From: VYDC01 sp963667515
GTDB lineage: Bacteria; Chloroflexota; Dehalococcoidia; UBA2979
Direction of reading: 5' to 3'
Length of the DNA: 64,000 nucleotides
Assembly (NCBI GenBank): GCA_963667515.2
Contig: CAXXXY010000006.1
Span: 1-64,000, forward strand
The notes under the pieces were generated by a model. It did no database searches. It saw only the letters and a program-made list of their open reading frames with translations, and was not told the DNA's origin. Of the stretch, positions 37,362-45,648 are shown piece after piece (position 1 is the first letter of the stretch; every line of letters starts with the position of its first letter). The position numbers and the translations under genes were made by a program.

Positions 37362-38618
37362 TCAGGCGTCGGGATCGTAGATCGCCGTCTCGGGGTGGAA
37401 GGCGGCCCACCCGTACCACTCGGTGAGGAACGAGGTGACGAAGGTGAGCTGCACGCCCGCGAGCTCCCCCTCCAGCGCGAGGCCTGCCGAGGACCAGCGC
37501 GAGCCGGTCTGCACGTCGACGATGCCCTCGCCACTCCCTGCCCCTGGGCCGTGCTCGAAGTCGAGCACCCGGCCGTCGGAGAGCGCGCGGTGGTAGGCGA
37601 GCGAGGGGATGCCGCCCGCGTCCTCCAGCACCACGATGGGGACGCCGCTGACCGCGCCCTGCATCGGCGCGCCCGCGGCGGCCTCGATGGGGAAGGCCGC
37701 GGCTCCGTCGCCCGCCAACACGCCGATCACCAGCTCGTTCTCCGGCAGCCGCGGGTCGATGCCGTCGAGGGTGTCGCGGAAGGTGCCGGAGATGCCGGCG
37801 CGGCCCAGCGAGACGCGGCGATAGCTGCGCCCCGTGTCGATCGAGGGCACGGTCGTCCCGGGGTGCTCGGCGACCCACGCCTCCCACGTCGTCGTCTGCA
37901 GCGGCAGCACCCGCAGCTGCTCGCCCTCGAGCGGCCCGGCCAGCGCCACGCCGTCGAGGTGCGACCATGCGCTGCCCGTGGCCTCGTCCCACATCACGAA
38001 GACGCCGTTGTAGAGGCCGGCGGCCCGGAAGCGGTGGGACTGGCCCTGGACGATGGGGTCGAACCCGACCCCGGAGGAGCAGACGATTCAGAAGGTGACG
38101 AGGTACGGCTCCCCCGCCAGCGTGTCGTTGGCGACGTGGTGGAACGTCATCATGAAGAGCGGGTAGGCGCGCGCCTCGCCGCCGCGCAGCGCGCCCAGCA
38201 CGAGGTCGTCTGGGCGCATCCAGCTCGCCGCCGCGGCCGGCACCACGACCGGGTCGTCGAGCGGCGGGAAGCGGCCGGCGTTTTCGCGCAGCCGGCCCTC
38301 GTCGAAGTCGACGGAGACCGCGGCGGGCGGCGTGACGGGCGCGCCGGTCAGCCCGTCCTCGCGCGCCGGCGGCAGCGCGTCGGTCGGCGTCGGCGGCGGA
38401 GCGCTGCCGTCGCCGGGGGCGACGCTGGGCGGCGGCGCGGGGTCGTCGATGGGGCTGTCGGCGGCGCCGGCAGCGGCGGTCCGCGGCGCCTCGGCGCCCC
38501 CGTCGGCGGGCGTGGCGGCGCCCCCGCCGCAGGCGACGGCGAGCGCGGCGGCGAGCGTCGCGAGCGCGAGCAGCGCCTGCCGGCCGAGCACGGGCGTTCG
38601 AGGCATACGCACACCCAC
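37362..38618 (-). CDS. DUF3179 lipoprotein with in-frame UGA, predicted selenoprotein
   Basis: One frame runs from GTG 38618 to 37362, interrupted only by TGA at 38090-38088. Both halves are clearly one DUF3179 protein. Before the TGA: a lipobox signal LAALAVACGGG, a Pro/Ala linker, then ARAYPLFMMTFHHVANDTLAGE and PYLVTF. After it: IVCSSGVGFDPIVQGQSHRF, NGVFVMWDEATGSAWSHLDG and the family tail. Homologues have C-P-L-C at this place, so UGA replaces the first Cys, giving Sec177-x2-Cys180. A SECIS-like hairpin follows and selB is 1.8 kb away. As 418 residues with Sec it is a normal DUF3179 length. The function is unknown; a redox role in the envelope is inference. A nonsense mutation (TGC to TGA) is the main alternative. 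Confidence 0.8.
38055..38072 (-). promoter_or_regulatory. SECIS-like hairpin just after the in-frame UGA
   Basis: On the minus strand GGGGUC pairs with GACCCC across a six-base loop GGGUUC. The loop begins 21 nt after the UGA and has G in its first two positions. These features fit the usual rules for bacterial SECIS elements (loop 16-37 nt from UGA, 4-16 bp upper stem, loop of 3-14 nt with an early G). SelB would bind here to insert selenocysteine. Confidence 0.65.
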
Positions 38619-38721
38619 TACCGCTGCCCCCTACAGAAGAGTAACGATCGAGCTCGGCGATCCGTTTCGCCGCGGCCGGGGCCGGGAGCCGCGGGCGCGG
38701 GCTGGCGAGCGACGGGGCGGC

Positions 38722-38730
38722 TGCTACGCT
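38722..38730 (+). promoter_or_regulatory. Extended -10 promoter of hemW, probably leaderless
   Basis: TGCTACGCT is a TGn-TAnnnT box ending 6 nt before the ATG at 38737, so the transcript would begin at the start codon. No Shine-Dalgarno sequence is present, which agrees with a leaderless message. The promoter faces away from the divergent DUF3179 gene. Confidence 0.5.
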
Positions 38731-38736
38731 GTGTCG

Positions 38737-40086
38737 ATGAGCGCCCAGCCCCGCCCCTCGGCCGCCCCGGCGACGCCCGGCCGGGCCGGCAGCCAGCCGC
38801 ACGCCGAGCCGCGCGATGAGCCCGCCGCGCTCGGGCTCTACGTGCACATCCCCTTCTGCACCAGCCGGTGCGGCTACTGCGACTTCAACGCCTACGAGGG
38901 CATCGGCCACCTGGTTCCGGAGTACGTGGAGGCACTGGCCGGCGAGCTGGGGCTGTGGGCGGCGGCGGCGCGCGGCCAGCGCGTGCGCAGCGTCTTCTTC
39001 GGTGGCGGCACGCCCAGCCTGCTCCCGCTCGACGAGATGGCGCGCGTGGTCGGCGCGATCCACGAGCACTACGACGTGGCGCCCGACGCCGAGTGGTCGC
39101 TGGAGGCGAACCCGACCGAGCTGGAGCGCGCGCACGTGCAGGGGCTGGCCGCCCTCGGCATCCGCCGCCTCTCGATGGGCGTGCAGTCGATGCACGAGGA
39201 CGAGCTCGCGCTGCTGGAGCGCGCGCACACCCCCCAGCGCGTGGAGCAGGCCGTCGCCGACGCGCGAGCGGCCGGCTTCGAGAGCCTCAACCTCGACCTG
39301 ATCTTCGGCCTGCCCGACCAGCCGCTGGCCCGCTGGCAAGAGAGCGTGGAGCGCGTGCTGGCGCTCGGGCCCGACCACCTCTCCTGCTACGCGCTCTCGG
39401 TGGAGCCCGGCACGCCACTGCACTACCGGGTGGGGAAGGGCGAGATCGCCGAGCCCGACCCGGACGTCGCCGCCGAGCAGTACGAGTGGACGCGCGAGCG
39501 GCTCGCCGCGGCCGGCTACGGCCACTACGAGATCTCCAACTGGGCGCGTCCCGGGCACGAGTGCCGGCACAACCTGGTCTACTGGCGCGCGCAGCCCTAC
39601 CTGGGCGTCGGCGCGGGCGCGCACTCCTACTTCGGCGGGCGGCGCTTCGCCGTGGTGGACGCGCCCAACCGCTACGCCGAGGCCGTGAGCGAGACGCTCG
39701 CGGAGCGGCGCGCGACCGGCAGCGCGCGGATGCGGCAGATCGCCTCGGGCGAGACGCCGAGCCCCGCGCAGGAGCGCTCCGACGCGCTGATCCTCGGCCT
39801 GCGGCTGCGCGAGGGCGTCGCCGACGCCGCCTTCCGCGAGCGCTTCGGCGTAACGCCGGAGGAGGCGTGCGGCGAGGCGATCCGCCACCACCTCGCCACG
39901 GGGCTGCTGGAGCGCGAGGGCGGCGTGACGCGGCTCTCGGACCGCGGGCTGCTGCTCGCCAACGAGATCTTCGTCGAGATGCTGCCGGACGACGAGCCCG
40001 AGCCGGCCGCCGTGCCCGCCGCCTCGGCGCCGCGCCCCTCGACGCACGGCCCCTCGGCGTACGCCCACTCGGCGCCCCAGGGGTAG
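38737..40086 (+). CDS. hemW: HemW-type radical-SAM protein (coproporphyrinogen oxidase-like)
   Basis: Radical-SAM protein of the HemN/HemW group, 449 residues. The cluster motif is C-TSR-C-GY-C in LYVHIPFCTSRCGYCDFNAY. FFGGGTPSLLP and SMGVQSMHEDELALLERAH follow, then ISNWARPGHECRHNLVYWR and LGVGAGAHSY. HemW members traffic haem and lack the HemN substrate residues; the short N-terminus before LYVHIPFC favours HemW. The C-terminal 30 residues are Pro/Ala-rich. It is 3 bp upstream of the zinc-ribbon gene and probably co-transcribed with selB. Confidence 0.9.
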   Translation: MSAQPRPSAAPATPGRAGSQPHAEPRDEPAALGLYVHIPFCTSRCGYCDFNAYEGIGHLVPEYVEALAGELGLWAAAARGQRVRSVFFGGGTPSLLPLDEMARVVGAIHEHYDVAPDAEWSLEANPTELERAHVQGLAALGIRRLSMGVQSMHEDELALLERAHTPQRVEQAVADARAAGFESLNLDLIFGLPDQPLARWQESVERVLALGPDHLSCYALSVEPGTPLHYRVGKGEIAEPDPDVAAEQYEWTRERLAAAGYGHYEISNWARPGHECRHNLVYWRAQPYLGVGAGAHSYFGGRRFAVVDAPNRYAEAVSETLAERRATGSARMRQIASGETPSPAQERSDALILGLRLREGVADAAFRERFGVTPEEACGEAIRHHLATGLLEREGGVTRLSDRGLLLANEIFVEMLPDDEPEPAAVPAASAPRPSTHGPSAYAHSAPQG

Positions 40087-40089
40087 CGG

Positions 40090-40392
40090 GTGGCGGTCGA
40101 GGTCTATCGCTGCGAGCACTGCGGTCGCGAGGTGCTCGTGCGCCGGCGCCCGCTCCCCGGCGAGCCGCCCCTCTCGGACGCCGAGCTGCGCCGGCGCCTG
40201 GAGGAGGAGCTGCGCCCGGCCGCGCGCGGCCGCCCTGCCCGCCCAGATGCCGCCACGCGGCTGCGCGACGACATCTGGCTCGCGATCGCGGACGGCCGCC
40301 AGACGCCGATCCCGCGCGACAAGCTCCCCGGGCGCTGCCCGGCGTGCGGCGCCGAGACCTCGTTCGCCGTTTCGCGCGTCATCGAGGGCTAG
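40090..40392 (+). CDS. Small protein with paired CxxC zinc-ribbon motifs
   Basis: 100 residues. An N-terminal YRCEHCGREVLVRRR and a C-terminal RCPACGAETSFAVSR would give four Cys ligands of one zinc ribbon, separated by an Arg/Pro-rich charged middle. No family name is recognised. It sits between hemW (3 bp) and selB (4 bp), so it is very likely translated from the same message. A role linked to selenoprotein synthesis cannot be inferred from sequence alone. Confidence 0.65.
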   Translation: MAVEVYRCEHCGREVLVRRRPLPGEPPLSDAELRRRLEEELRPAARGRPARPDAATRLRDDIWLAIADGRQTPIPRDKLPGRCPACGAETSFAVSRVIEG

Positions 40393-40396
40393 CGCC

Positions 40397-42259
40397 GTGT
40401 TCGTCGTCGGCACCGCCGGCCACGTCGACCACGGCAAGTCGGCGCTCGTCGAGGCGCTGACCGGCACGCACCCCGACCGCCTGCGCGAGGAGCGCGAGCG
40501 CGGCCTCACCATCGAGCTCGGCTTCGCGTGGCTCACGCTGCCGTCGGGCCGCGAGGTGTCGATCGTCGACGTGCCGGGCCACGTCCGCTTCGTGCGCCAC
40601 ATGCTCGCGGGCGTCGGCGCCATCGACCTCGCGCTGCTGGTGGTCGCGGCCGACGAGGGGATCATGCCGCAGACCCGCGAGCACCTGGAGATCCTCGACC
40701 TGCTAGAGGTGCCGCGCGGCGTCGTCGCGCTGACCAAGTGCGACCTCGTGGACGACGAGGAGTGGCTGGCGCTCGTCGAGGAGGTGGTGGCGGAGCTGCT
40801 GGCGCCCACGAGACTCGCCGACGCGCCGCTGGTGCGCGTCTCGTCGGTCGCGGGGAGCGGTCTCGAGGAGCTGACGGCCGCGCTCGACGCCGCGCTCGCG
40901 GAGGCGCCGCCCCCGCGCGACATCGGCCGCCCGCGCCTCGGCGTGGACCGCGTCTTCACGATGTCGGGCTTCGGCACGGTGGTCACGGGGACGCTGCTCG
41001 ACGGCCGGCTCGCCGTCGGCGACGCGGTGGAGGCGGTGCCGGGCGGCCCGCAGGCGCGCATCCGCGGGCTGCAGACGCACCGCCACGAGCTGCAGGAGGC
41101 CGAGCCGGGGAGCCGCGTGGCGGTCAACCTCGCGGGGGTCGCCACGGAGCGGCTGCGGCGCGGGCAGGTGCTGGCGCCGCCCGGCCGGCTGGCGGCGACG
41201 CGCACGCTCGACGCGCGGGTGCGCGCGCTCGCCGAGCGGCCGCTGCGGCACAACCTGCGCGTCGCCGTGCACGTCGGCGCGGACGAGGTGCAGGGCCGGG
41301 TGCGCGTGCTGGGCGCGGAGCAGATCGCGGCAGGCGAGGAGGGCTGGTGCCAGCTGCTGCTGACCGAGCCCGTCGCCGCCGCCGAGGGCGACCTCTTCGT
41401 GCTGCGCGTCTCGGACCGCACCGTCGCGGGCGGACGCGTCGTCGCCCTCGACGCGCCGCGCCATCGACGCACCGACGCGCGCGTGCTGGAGCGGTTGGCC
41501 GCGCAGGCGCAGGGCACGCCCGCGAGCCGCGTGCTGGCGGCGCTGGAGCGCGTGGAGCCGGCGACGCGCGCCCAGCTCGCGGCGGCCGTCGAGCTGCCGG
41601 CCGACGAGCGCGAGCAGGCGCTGACCGCGCTGCTCGCGGGCGGCGAGGCGCGCGAGCTGCCGGTCGCGAGCGCGGAGCCGCTGCTGCTCTCCGGGGCGGG
41701 GGTCGAGCGGCTGCTCGACCGTGCGCGACGCGCGCTTCACGGCTACCGCGCCGAGCACCCGCTGCGCTTCGCGATGCCGCGCGAGAAGCTGCGCGGGCGG
41801 CTGGAGCTGGGCCCGCGCGAGTTCGCGGCGCTGCTGCCGGCGCTCGTCCCGCCGCTCGTGGAGCGCGCGGGCGGCCTCGCCACCGAGGGCTGGGAGCCGC
41901 GCCCGACGGCGGCGCAGCGACGCCGGCTGGACGAGGCGGCGGCGGCTGTCGCGGCCTCGGGGATGGCGCCCCCGCGCCTCGACCTCGACGTCGAGGAGCT
42001 GGCCTACCTCGAGGGGTCCGGCGCGGCCGTCGACTGCGGCGACGGCGTGCTGCTCGCACGCGCGGCCTTCGAGGAGGCGCAGCGCGCGATCGCCGAGCTG
42101 ATCCGCGAGCAGGGGCCGGTGACGCTGGCGCAGGCGCGCGACAGCCTGGGCACGAACCGCCGCGCGGCGCAGGCGTTGCTGGAGACGCTCGACCGCCGCC
42201 GCGTGACGCGCCGCGCCGGCGAGGCGCGCGTCCTCGTCGAGGGCGCGCAAGAGGGCTAG
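40397..42259 (+). CDS. selB: Selenocysteine-specific translation elongation factor
   Basis: Delivers selenocysteyl-tRNA(Sec) to the ribosome at UGA codons marked by a SECIS hairpin. The GTPase domain has G1 TAGHVDHGKSALVEAL, G2 region ERGLTIELGFAWL (the SelB form, distinct from EF-Tu), G3 IVDVPGHVRFVRHML and G4 TKCDLVD. EF-Tu-like domains II and III follow to about residue 350. The C-terminal 270 residues hold the winged-helix repeats that bind SECIS RNA, ending in LIREQGPVTLAQARDSLGTN. The 620-residue length is normal. It starts at GTG 40397, 4 bp after the zinc-ribbon gene. selA, selC and selD are not in the window. Confidence 0.95.
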   Translation: MFVVGTAGHVDHGKSALVEALTGTHPDRLREERERGLTIELGFAWLTLPSGREVSIVDVPGHVRFVRHMLAGVGAIDLALLVVAADEGIMPQTREHLEILDLLEVPRGVVALTKCDLVDDEEWLALVEEVVAELLAPTRLADAPLVRVSSVAGSGLEELTAALDAALAEAPPPRDIGRPRLGVDRVFTMSGFGTVVTGTLLDGRLAVGDAVEAVPGGPQARIRGLQTHRHELQEAEPGSRVAVNLAGVATERLRRGQVLAPPGRLAATRTLDARVRALAERPLRHNLRVAVHVGADEVQGRVRVLGAEQIAAGEEGWCQLLLTEPVAAAEGDLFVLRVSDRTVAGGRVVALDAPRHRRTDARVLERLAAQAQGTPASRVLAALERVEPATRAQLAAAVELPADEREQALTALLAGGEARELPVASAEPLLLSGAGVERLLDRARRALHGYRAEHPLRFAMPREKLRGRLELGPREFAALLPALVPPLVERAGGLATEGWEPRPTAAQRRRLDEAAAAVAASGMAPPRLDLDVEELAYLEGSGAAVDCGDGVLLARAAFEEAQRAIAELIREQGPVTLAQARDSLGTNRRAAQALLETLDRRRVTRRAGEARVLVEGAQEG

Positions 42260-42365
42260 GCGCGAGCGAGGGACAGGCGCACCCGGCCGGTCGAGCCGTG
42301 TGGCGTCTGGTGCAGGGCACCGGCGCGCCGACCCTCCAGGTGAACGCCCGCGGAGGGAGGCGCCC

Positions 42366-42587
42366 GTGACCCGTCGCGGTGGGCGAGTCGCAGCGCTCGC
42401 TGTCGTCCTGGCACTCGTCGCCCTGGGCAGCGCCGCGGCGATCGCCTTCGCGTGGCCGAGCGACGCACAGCTGCCGCGCCGCGGCGTCGCCGTCTACGGA
42501 GCCTGCCTCGCCGTCCGCAATCACCCCTTGTCGCGCGCTGCTAGGATGGCGCGCGCGAAAAGGGGGACACGATGCCGATCGTCCTGA
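42366..42587 (+). CDS. Possible small membrane protein
   Basis: GTG 42366 has a strong GGAGGGAGG ribosome binding site. The 73-residue product begins with an Arg-rich end followed by one hydrophobic helix (VAALAVVLALVALGSAAAIAFA) and a basic tail. Its last 16 bases overlap the next gene and its promoter-like box, so the 3' part is doubtful. The 106 bases between selB and this start show nothing recognisable; I looked for a tRNA-Sec there and saw none. Confidence 0.4.
   Translation: MTRRGGRVAALAVVLALVALGSAAAIAFAWPSDAQLPRRGVAVYGACLAVRNHPLSRAARMARAKRGTRCRSS
42539..42547 (+). promoter_or_regulatory. Extended -10 promoter of the 42572 gene
   Basis: TGCTAGGAT, a TGn-TAnnnT box, lies 24 nt before the ATG at 42572, with the AAAAGGGGGA ribosome binding site between them. 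Confidence 0.45.
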
Positions 42588-42841
42588 ACGTGAAGCGACC
42601 GCAGCCCGAGGTCATCATGCACGTTTCGGGATGTGCATCCGTCGATCACGCCCACCTCTGGGAGGGTCGCATGGAGTCGGAGGACTACAGCCTTCCCGAC
42701 CCCGCACGCAACAACGTCTGGGTTCGGGTACCGCCGGGCACGCAAGCTAGCGAGCTTGCTGACCGTGTTGGCCCGCTCTTCTTCCCGAACAAGACGAAAC
42801 GGGAGCGGAACTGGACGGTGCACCGCCATACCTGCATGTAG
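42572..42841 (+). CDS. Small hypothetical protein, 89 residues
   Basis: Begins MPIVLNVKRPQPEVIMHVSG, with WVRVPPGTQASELADRVGPL later and HRHTCM at the end. The ribosome binding site AAAAGGGGG and the own promoter box make it a likely real gene. It has no hydrophobic helix and no motif I recognise; two His and one Cys near the end could bind metal. The lower GC content and codon choice than in its neighbours suggest acquisition. It converges on secF, 9 bp away. Confidence 0.6.
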   Translation: MPIVLNVKRPQPEVIMHVSGCASVDHAHLWEGRMESEDYSLPDPARNNVWVRVPPGTQASELADRVGPLFFPNKTKRERNWTVHRHTCM

Positions 42842-42850
42842 CGGGGCGCG

Positions 42851-44161
42851 CTAGGCGGCAGGGCTCGCGCGGCGGGCGCCGCCGAGGGCGCGCGGCAGGC
42901 GGGCGCGCAGCGCGCCGAAGTCGCCCGCCTCCCACGACACCAGCAGCTGCGCCGCGATCGCGATGCTGGAGTAGGTGCCGGCGATCACGCCGACCAGGAT
43001 CACCAGCAGGAACTCCTGGATCGTGACGCCGCCCAGGAACAGCAGCGCGCACACCGTCAGCAGCAGCGTCAGCGACGTGTTCAGCGAGCGCGCCATCGTC
43101 TCCACCAGCGCGGTGTTCACGGTCTCGCCGAAGGGGGCGTCGGGCGCGCGCTGCACGTTCTCGCGGATGCGGTCGAAGACCACGATCGAGTCGTGGACGG
43201 AGAAGCCGATCACGGTCAGCAGCCCCGTCACGAACATCAGGTTGATCTCGGTGCCGAAGAGCTTGCCGAAGAGCGAGAACGCGCCCAGCACGATGATCAC
43301 GTCGTGGGCGAGGGCGACGATGGCGGCGCCCGCGTAGCGCAGCGGCGACGGCATCGAGGAGAAGGCGAACGCGACGTAGCCCATGATGAACAGCGCCGCC
43401 ACCACCACCGCCACCGTCGCGTTGCGAACCGCCACGCGCGAGACGACCGCCGAGACGCTGTCGAACTCCAGCACCTCGAAGGCGCCGAAGCGCGCCGCCA
43501 GCTCCGCCTCGATCACGGAGCGCTCGCCGAGGTCGAGCGGCTCCGTCTCCTCGACGGGCACCTCGATCGGCGCAAAGTCGTGGGTGTCGGCGCGCAGCAG
43601 ATAGCCGAGGTCGTCGCCCACAAGCACCTGCAGCACGGCGCCGCCGGCGCCGGCGCATTCGGGGTGATCCGCGACCACCTCGGCGGCCGTGCCCGCCGGC
43701 AGCTCCGCCACGAGGCCGCCGAGCTCGCAGACGCTCCCCTGGAAAGGCCGGCGCAACAGCACCACCGCCCCCGGCGGCGCGTTCTCTGCGCCCAGCGTGA
43801 CGGTGGCGATCGGCTCGAGCGGGGCGGGGCCGATCGGCGGCGGGGTCGCCGCCGGGGGCGCCGGCGAGATGAACGCCTCGTCCGGCACCTCCAGCTCGCG
43901 GGTGCGGATCAGGAACTCGCGGTCGGCGGTCGACTGGATGCGCGCCTCGTCATGGCCGAGCCCGGCGTAGGCGTCGCGAACCGCCGCCTGGTCGACGGGC
44001 TGCGCGAAGCGGATCAGCGCCGTCGTGCCCGAGGTGAACTCGATGCCGGGCCGCAGCGACGGCGGGATCGCGAGCAGCAGCAGCGAGAGGAGCACGACGC
44101 CGCCGCTCCCGAGGAAGAACCAGCGGCGGCGGCCGACGAGATCGAGGTGCTCGAAGCGCAT
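42851..44161 (-). CDS. secF: Protein translocase subunit SecF, with a long extracytoplasmic insertion
   Basis: RND-type partner of SecD that helps drive Sec-dependent export. TM1 begins RRWFFLGSGGVVLLSLLLLA, followed by PGIEFTSGTTALIRFAQPV. The C-terminal membrane domain has SVHDSIVVFDRIRENVQ and ETVNTALVETMARSLNTSLT, the SecF signatures. At 436 residues it is about 130 longer than usual. The extra sequence lies in the first extracytoplasmic domain, roughly residues 92-212, is Pro-rich at first, and has two Cys. Its ATG overlaps the secD stop. Confidence 0.9.
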   Translation of the reverse strand: MRFEHLDLVGRRRWFFLGSGGVVLLSLLLLAIPPSLRPGIEFTSGTTALIRFAQPVDQAAVRDAYAGLGHDEARIQSTADREFLIRTRELEVPDEAFISPAPPAATPPPIGPAPLEPIATVTLGAENAPPGAVVLLRRPFQGSVCELGGLVAELPAGTAAEVVADHPECAGAGGAVLQVLVGDDLGYLLRADTHDFAPIEVPVEETEPLDLGERSVIEAELAARFGAFEVLEFDSVSAVVSRVAVRNATVAVVVAALFIMGYVAFAFSSMPSPLRYAGAAIVALAHDVIIVLGAFSLFGKLFGTEINLMFVTGLLTVIGFSVHDSIVVFDRIRENVQRAPDAPFGETVNTALVETMARSLNTSLTLLLTVCALLFLGGVTIQEFLLVILVGVIAGTYSSIAIAAQLLVSWEAGDFGALRARLPRALGGARRASPAA

Positions 44162-45645
44162 CAGGCGCCCGCCCCCGGGCCGCCCGTGGGCCCGACGTCC
44201 CCGCGCGCGGGCTCGCGATGCCCGGCGGAGCCGCCGGCGGCGCGCAGCGTGGGGCGCGCGTCCGCGAAGATCCAGTCGTAGCGGCGCGCCAGCGGCGTCC
44301 CCACCAGCAGCCGCAGCAGCGCGCGCGAGACGACGATCGCGCTGAACATCGAGACCAGCACGCCGATCGCGAGTGTCACCGCGAAGCCCTGCACCAGCGG
44401 CGCGTTGAAGGCGCCGAGCCCCGGCAGATCCACGCCGCCGCCCAGCGAGAAGAGGATGCCGCAGGTGATCAGCGTGGCGACGTTGGAGTCGCGGATCGAG
44501 GGCCAGGCGCGGCGGAAGCCCGCATCGATCGCCTGCGAGTAGGCGCGGCCCGAGCGCAGCTCCTCCTTCATCCGCTCGAAGATCAGGATGTTCGCGTCCA
44601 CCGCCATGCCCACCGAGAGCACGAAGGCGCCGAGCCCCGCCAGCGTCAGCGTGACCGGGACCAGCTTGAACACCGCCAGCGTGAGCACCGTGTAGACGCC
44701 CAGCGCGACCGCCGCCAGCACGCCCGGCACGCGGTAGTAGAGGATCATGAACAGCACGACCAGCAGCAGCCCGATCTCTCCGGCCAGCACTGAGCGCCGG
44801 ACCGAGTCATCGCCCAGCGTTGCGTCGACGTTCTGCTCCTGCAGCACGCTGAGCTCCAGCGGCAGGGCGCCCGCATTGAGCTGCACCACGAGCTCGCGCG
44901 CCCGGTCGAGCGGCAGGTTGGTGATGCTGCCGCGATCGGTGATCACCGCCTGCACCGTCGCGATCGAGAGCACCTCGTCGTCCAGGAAGATGCCGAGCCC
45001 CTGCCCGCGGAGCCGGGTCGTCACCTGCTCCGAGAGCTCGGGGCCGTCGCCGCGCCACTCGAAGGCGACGAGCGGGTTGCCGATCGAGTCCGCGCTGACG
45101 AAGGCATTGGCGCGCAGGAAGCGGCCGGTCAGCGCGACCGGCTTGCCGTCGATGGTGCCGAAGGCCTGCACGAACTGGCCCGTCGAGTCGCAGGGCGGGC
45201 CGGCGCCCTCCGTCACGGTGGCCGGCTGGCAGAAGCGCAGCAGCGCGGTGCGCCCCAGGAGGTTGCGCGCCTCCTCGGTGGTCAGGCCGGGGAGCTGCAC
45301 GGAGATGTCCTGGTCGCCCTGGCGCGTGATCTCCGACTCGGCGACGCCCGCGCCGTCGACGCGGCGGCGCAGCACCGTGATCGTGCCGTCGAGCGCGTCG
45401 TCGAGGTTGCCGTCGAAGTCGTCGGGGACGCTGGCGCGCAGCAGCAGCCGCGTGCCGCCCTGCAGGTCGAGGCCCAGCCGCATCTCCTCGCGCTCGAAGC
45501 CGCCGATGCTGATGCCGCGCCCCTCGGGCCACGGGATGCCCGAGGGCAGGAAGCGGTCGGGCTCGTGCGGCCAGATGATCACCAGCGCCGCTGCGGAGAG
45601 CAGCGCCACCGCCAGCAGCCCGGCGTTCGCGCGCAGGCGCCGCAC
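44161..45645 (-). CDS. secD: Protein translocase subunit SecD
   Basis: RND-type export motor subunit, 494 residues. After TM1 comes MRLGLDLQGGTRLLLRA, the SecD D-LQGG signature. The P1 domain includes RRRVDGAGVAESEITRQGD and ISVQLPGL. The C-terminal membrane domain has GMAVDANILIFERMKEELR and the later DSNVATLITCGILF. A Gly/Pro-rich cytoplasmic tail ends the protein. The gene is 3 bp after yajC and overlaps secF, giving the usual yajC-secD-secF order. Confidence 0.93.
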   Translation of the reverse strand: MRRLRANAGLLAVALLSAAALVIIWPHEPDRFLPSGIPWPEGRGISIGGFEREEMRLGLDLQGGTRLLLRASVPDDFDGNLDDALDGTITVLRRRVDGAGVAESEITRQGDQDISVQLPGLTTEEARNLLGRTALLRFCQPATVTEGAGPPCDSTGQFVQAFGTIDGKPVALTGRFLRANAFVSADSIGNPLVAFEWRGDGPELSEQVTTRLRGQGLGIFLDDEVLSIATVQAVITDRGSITNLPLDRARELVVQLNAGALPLELSVLQEQNVDATLGDDSVRRSVLAGEIGLLLVVLFMILYYRVPGVLAAVALGVYTVLTLAVFKLVPVTLTLAGLGAFVLSVGMAVDANILIFERMKEELRSGRAYSQAIDAGFRRAWPSIRDSNVATLITCGILFSLGGGVDLPGLGAFNAPLVQGFAVTLAIGVLVSMFSAIVVSRALLRLLVGTPLARRYDWIFADARPTLRAAGGSAGHREPARGDVGPTGGPGAGA

Positions 45646-45648
45646 GCG

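Noticed and set aside
38088..38090. UGA reassigned to tryptophan in this genome
   Set aside because: Many intact genes here end in TGA (fmt, hyuA, hyuB, ftsI, murF, mraY), so it is a normal stop.
37362..38618. DUF3179 gene as two separate genes or a plain pseudogene
   Set aside because: The second half has no good start of its own before conserved sequence, the frame is continuous, and the stop is UGA at a conserved Cys with a SECIS-like hairpin and selB nearby. A nonsense mutation remains possible but is the weaker explanation.
42260..42365. tRNA-Sec (selC) downstream of selB
   Set aside because: No acceptor/T-arm pairing or TCA anticodon loop with a long variable arm could be found on either strand between selB and secF.
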